Part shown: one piece after another, positions 45,260-48,454 of the stretch
Position numbering within the stretch: position 1 is the stretch's first letter
How the letters are laid out: each line of letters begins with the position of its first letter
The notes under the pieces: generated by a model
Told to the model about the DNA's origin: nothing
Database searches by the model: none
What the model saw: only the letters and a program-made list of their open reading frames with translations
Assembly: GCF_000332455.1 (NCBI RefSeq)
Contig: NZ_AOGY02000012.1
Span: forward strand, 1 to 48,454
DNA from: Leptospira vanthielii serovar Holland str. Waz Holland = ATCC 700522
Lineage (GTDB): Bacteria > Spirochaetota > Leptospiria > Leptospirales > Leptospiraceae
DNA length: 48,454 nucleotides
Direction: 5' to 3'
Translations under genes and position numbers: made by a program

Positions 45260-47746
45260 TTAATTTACGCGAGGTTCCACTGGAGTTAGTTTTACTTCAC
45301 TGAAAGCGAATTTGCCATCCAAACCAAAGTAGTAAAAACGCGGTCTTTGTGGATTGTATTGTAAATCCCAAGCATCCAACACATTATCCACACCCACAAA
45401 CCATTGGAAGTGTCCAAAAAATCTTTGAGACAAACGCAAATTTAAATTTGTGTGAGGGTTAACCATTCGATAGCCGTAGGTTGGACTGGTTGTGCAATAA
45501 GACAAGTTATTCTCGGAACAATAATCAGAGATCCCAGCAGGAAGAGTACCTAGCGCATTGGTTAAGTTAGTTTGTGCTTGAGTATTGATGATAGATTCTA
45601 AACCATCGAAGTTTGGTGGAAGATCTGGGTTACACCAAAATGGATTTTTTACACAATAATATGGTTGTTTCCCAAAAACCACTGCAAATACAGATAAGGA
45701 AACCCCGCTAGATTTTTCATCCAGCCGAACACTAAAATTCCAACGATGTGGACCCCTCCCCTCTAGAGGAAGCCGTGTAAGTTCATCCCTAGTGTCAGTA
45801 TATGTATAACCAACACTAGTAGTTACAATATCAGTAAGCCGAACATTAACTGAAGATTCAATACCTTGTGTTGTTGCTTTCTGATAATTTGACGTCTGGT
45901 ATACCATGAGGCCTGATGAGTCTCTAGCAGGATTGGTTCTGAATCCAATTAAATTGTCTACGTTGTTGTGGAATAAATTTGTACTATACCAAATTCTTTT
46001 TGTGATGTCCCATTCCCAACCAAAATTATAACTCCTTGAAAGTTCCGGCTTAAGATTTGAACTCCCTACAACTCGATATCCAACCCCTGGATTCAAAAAG
46101 TTGAAATATAAATCTTGGAAACTAGGAGCCCTATAACCAAGGCCATTAGCTGCTCTAAAACGAAACTGATCTGTTACATCGTAACGAATCGCTAATTTTG
46201 GAAGCCATTCACCACCATATATGGAATCATGATCGTATCGAACTCCTGGTACAATTTGTATCCTTGGTTTATCAGAAATTCTCCACTCATCTTGAACGTA
46301 AAATGCATTTCGAAAGCGACTTGCATTGCCGTTAATCGTTTGTCCTTTTGTCAATTCAGGGTTAAAATCGTCATAACAAACATTAGGAAAAGTTCTTCGA
46401 CAATCTGGAGCAATCCGCGCTGAAGAAATTTTATCCTGCAAGTTTTCTGCACCAACAGATGTTACATGGTTGGATGAGAATTTGTAATCCACTCTTGATC
46501 TAAACTCCGTAACTGCATTGTCTGTCCTTTGTTGAGAGTCTAAATCATCGGCTTTTCTTTGATCTGTTGTGTATAAATCCTGAAATCTAGAATAATTGGC
46601 ATTTAGGTTTACATTCACTTTCTGACTTGCGATCCAATCCATATTGAAGGCCCCCATAAAGTCATGTGTTTTGTTTCTTCTATCGTAGACAGTTCTTGGG
46701 GGTGAGGCATCTACTGCACTTTGATCCAAGTGCCTATAATAAAATTGACCGGTAAGAGTAAGATCATCTGCAACATGATATACTGTTTTGTTGGAAAGAT
46801 TCATATCGTTAAATGCACTTCCAGACGTAGACTCTAATGGCGAAGAATAATTTGGAAGTCTAGTCGCATATAAATATGAATTTGCAAAAGGAAGATTCGA
46901 AGGATACGGATTATAAGACGGCGCTAAGGATGCATATCTCCCATTTCTAGGACCTGGGGTTGCATCCGGTGTTAGATCATAACCTTCACCTTTGTGCCAA
47001 CCAACAGTAAATAGAGTAGATAACTTATCACTTTTAGCTCCAACCGTTGCATAATTTCGAAACTCAGTATAAGGCCCATAATACTTTTCACTTCCAGATC
47101 CACCAAGGGTTCGAAACTCAGCATATAACGGATCTTGTGCTTCTTTAGTAATAATGTTGATCACACCAGCAATGGCATCCGATCCATAAATCGCCGAAGA
47201 GGCTCCTTTCACAATTTCAATGCGCTCAATATCTTCTGCTTTAAACCGAGTTAAATCAATAGAGCCACTGAACCGGCCTGTAGTTCTCTGTCCATCCACA
47301 AGGATAAGAACATTTTGTGCAGATAGCCCTTGCAAACGAACTGTCTGTCCTCGTTCTCCTGTTTGTGCAGGCCTCACTTCAATTCCAGGAACATTCCCCA
47401 ATGTTTGCGAAAGGTCTCTTGCACCCATGGCATCAATATCTTTTCTTGTGATCACTTCCGTAGTGATCGTAGAGTCCTTAAGAAGATTCCGTCTTCTAGT
47501 TCCAGTAACAGTGATTATATTTGACCTATCACCATTCACTTCATTTGTCTGAGCACCAGAGTCCCCATGTTTTGGTTGTTTTACGGCCTCCTGGGGAGTT
47601 GAACTCTGGGAAGAATCATCTTCTTTTTTGGGAGTAATCGATTGAGCAAAAATATCACCAAACATTTGAATTGCACCAAAAGAGACTACTAACCAAAAAG
47701 TTAATAATGGAATTCGCCGATTAAATTTATAATTAAATAAACTCAT
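45260..47746 (-). CDS. TonB-dependent outer-membrane receptor, HmuR-like
   Basis: An 828-residue receptor. The N-terminal signal peptide ends near IFAQS. A TonB-box-like NIITVTGTRRR precedes the plug domain (about 85-200): TTEVITRKDIDAMGARDLSQ, VRLQGLSAQNVLILVDGQR, VKGASSAIYGSDAIAGVINI. The barrel has many alternating strands and a stretch GYRAPSFQDLYFNF followed by SSNLKPELSRSYN, similar to the FRAP...NPxL region of haem receptors. It ends 9-10 residues past the usual terminal aromatic strand. It follows the broken hmuY by 23 bp, the arrangement expected for a haem-uptake operon. Energy would come from TonB-ExbBD, not encoded here. Confidence 0.9.
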   Translation of the reverse strand: MSLFNYKFNRRIPLLTFWLVVSFGAIQMFGDIFAQSITPKKEDDSSQSSTPQEAVKQPKHGDSGAQTNEVNGDRSNIITVTGTRRRNLLKDSTITTEVITRKDIDAMGARDLSQTLGNVPGIEVRPAQTGERGQTVRLQGLSAQNVLILVDGQRTTGRFSGSIDLTRFKAEDIERIEIVKGASSAIYGSDAIAGVINIITKEAQDPLYAEFRTLGGSGSEKYYGPYTEFRNYATVGAKSDKLSTLFTVGWHKGEGYDLTPDATPGPRNGRYASLAPSYNPYPSNLPFANSYLYATRLPNYSSPLESTSGSAFNDMNLSNKTVYHVADDLTLTGQFYYRHLDQSAVDASPPRTVYDRRNKTHDFMGAFNMDWIASQKVNVNLNANYSRFQDLYTTDQRKADDLDSQQRTDNAVTEFRSRVDYKFSSNHVTSVGAENLQDKISSARIAPDCRRTFPNVCYDDFNPELTKGQTINGNASRFRNAFYVQDEWRISDKPRIQIVPGVRYDHDSIYGGEWLPKLAIRYDVTDQFRFRAANGLGYRAPSFQDLYFNFLNPGVGYRVVGSSNLKPELSRSYNFGWEWDITKRIWYSTNLFHNNVDNLIGFRTNPARDSSGLMVYQTSNYQKATTQGIESSVNVRLTDIVTTSVGYTYTDTRDELTRLPLEGRGPHRWNFSVRLDEKSSGVSLSVFAVVFGKQPYYCVKNPFWCNPDLPPNFDGLESIINTQAQTNLTNALGTLPAGISDYCSENNLSYCTTSPTYGYRMVNPHTNLNLRLSQRFFGHFQWFVGVDNVLDAWDLQYNPQRPRFYYFGLDGKFAFSEVKLTPVEPRVN

Positions 47747-47849
47747 TAATCAAACCGCAACCATACCAATTACAACTTCCGCCATCGGAATCTCGGATAT
47801 CCAGAAGTTCCCGCAGCATTATAATAATCTAACATTTGCAAAACATATT

Positions 47850-47860
47850 ACGCCACGTAT
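47850..47860 (-). repeat. 11-base word ATACGTGGCGT (complement), site D
   Basis: In hmuY, between the codons for VYIITG and those for YVLQMLDYYN. Eleven bases stand where about 12 are needed to keep the frame, giving a premature stop (TWRNMFCKC). Confidence 0.9.
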
Positions 47861-48056
47861 CTCCGGTGATGATGTAAACGGTGGCTTTTGCAGTTAGAAT
47901 TGTATTTGAATAACTATACCAAGTGCCGTACCCTGCTGGCATTGGATCCAAATCCAAAGGGGCTGAGATTACAGGATTGATACTTTCAGTTGAGCCAGAG
48001 ATTGGCCCACCACCACTCGAAGACAATTGCATATCCACCACTTTCGTACACTCGGA

Positions 48057-48067
48057 ACGCCACGTAT
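48057..48067 (-). repeat. 11-base word ATACGTGGCGT (complement), site C
   Basis: In hmuY, between TDFSA and SECTKVVD. The frame would be kept with 10 or 13 bases here; 11 are present. Confidence 0.9.
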
Positions 48068-48454
48068 GTTGCAGAAAAATCTGTTGAACCAGTACTACAT
48101 GCTCCCCCATTCCCAGTCCCACTCGTTCCGCTGTTTGTTCCTATATTATATCTTTTGAATCTTAAATCCCAAACATCCCCAGCACCAACAATTGCTGCAT
48201 TTGCTTTTAAGTTCACATAAACCCAGGTTGTAGTGGAAGAGGCATTGATTGTTGTTCCTTCGGAAGCAGAAACTGCCTCTGTCACCAAAATCAACATTGC
48301 AGCCGCAGAACCGTCGTCAGATGCCTTTTCCGGAATACAGTTCATAAATACAAAGGTAGAATCAAATTTTTAACGCAACACCGATAATCTAATGAATAAG
48401 GTGTTAATAAATGAATCATTATACAAGAATTAATTTGAAAGAAAGGGAAGTAAT

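Larger units (their letters stand above)
47770..48345 (-). pseudogene. hmuY: HmuY-family haem-binding lipoprotein, frame-broken in three places
   Basis: HmuY features appear in order but in different frames. Frame 1 has NCIPEKASDDGS (a lipobox-like Cys), WVYVNLKANA, VWDLRFKRYNIGTNSG and TGSTDFSAT. After 48057-48067 the frame changes and gives SECTKVVDMQLSSSGGG, GYGTWYSYSNTILTAKATVYIITGD. After 47850-47860 it changes again to LQMLDYYNAAGTSGYPRFRWRKL and the stop at 47770. A hydrophobic signal-like stretch (KNLILPLYL) lies in yet another frame just upstream of NCIPEK. The two internal breaks coincide exactly with the 11-base word. HmuY takes haem from host proteins for the TonB receptor, whose gene follows. 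Whether the gene is dead or mis-sequenced is open. Confidence 0.85.

Noticed and set aside
1..48454. CRISPR arrays, tRNA or rRNA genes, prophage structural genes
   Set aside because: None seen: no regularly spaced repeats, no cloverleaf or rRNA-like sequence, no capsid, terminase or tail genes.

Overview
The window looks like chromosomal DNA of a Leptospira species. The pointers are an A/T-rich genome, many short lipoproteins with spirochaete-style lipoboxes, an ammonium-transporter/class III cyclase fusion, an AraC regulator with a membrane domain, a recC-recB-recD operon and an opgGH glucan operon. A saprophytic-type Leptospira is my inference from the gene content; nothing in the window proves the species.

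Layout. Bases 1-1298 are an IS481-type insertion sequence whose transposase is broken. 1510-3680 holds a winged-helix protein, a small lipoprotein and an alpha/beta hydrolase. 3619-7644 (minus) is an osmoregulated periplasmic glucan operon, opgG, a small ORF and opgH, in which the usual OpgH N-terminal part seems to be a separate gene. 7787-13020 (plus) is a tightly packed run: two paralogous lipoproteins of unknown function, a REC-GGDEF diguanylate cyclase and an SrkA-like kinase. 13026-15092 has a SpoU-type RNA methyltransferase and a divergent DHFR-like/TetR pair sharing two palindromic operators. 15299-21017 has a membrane PAS histidine kinase facing an ABC exporter operon (ATPase, FtsX-type permease, adaptor). 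21131-24528 has a DUF167 protein, a small membrane protein, an intergenic repeat and the Amt-cyclase fusion.

24529-32690 is the most accessory-looking part: a hipBA-type toxin-antitoxin pair, a second IS481-type copy with a 6-bp candidate target duplication, 420 bp of empty sequence, and a two-gene unit (propeller-like protein plus an 1122-residue protein with a SUKH/SMI1-like N-terminal domain) to which I can assign no known system.

32748-35733 is a membrane AraC regulator divergent from a secreted S15/PepX-like lipoprotein hydrolase. 35991-44713 is recCBD, apparently intact, followed by a convergent nucleoside 2-deoxyribosyltransferase. 45260-48345 (minus) is a haem/iron uptake unit: a TonB-dependent receptor preceded by a frame-broken hmuY.

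The oddest signal is an 11-base word, ATACGTGGCGT (either strand), found exactly four times: once in each IS copy and twice in hmuY. Each time it sits where the reading frame breaks and where related sequence predicts a different stretch of about 10-13 bases. It may be an assembly or consensus artefact, because the sites lie in repeats and near the contig ends, or a real micro-replacement. It should be resolved before these genes are called pseudogenes.
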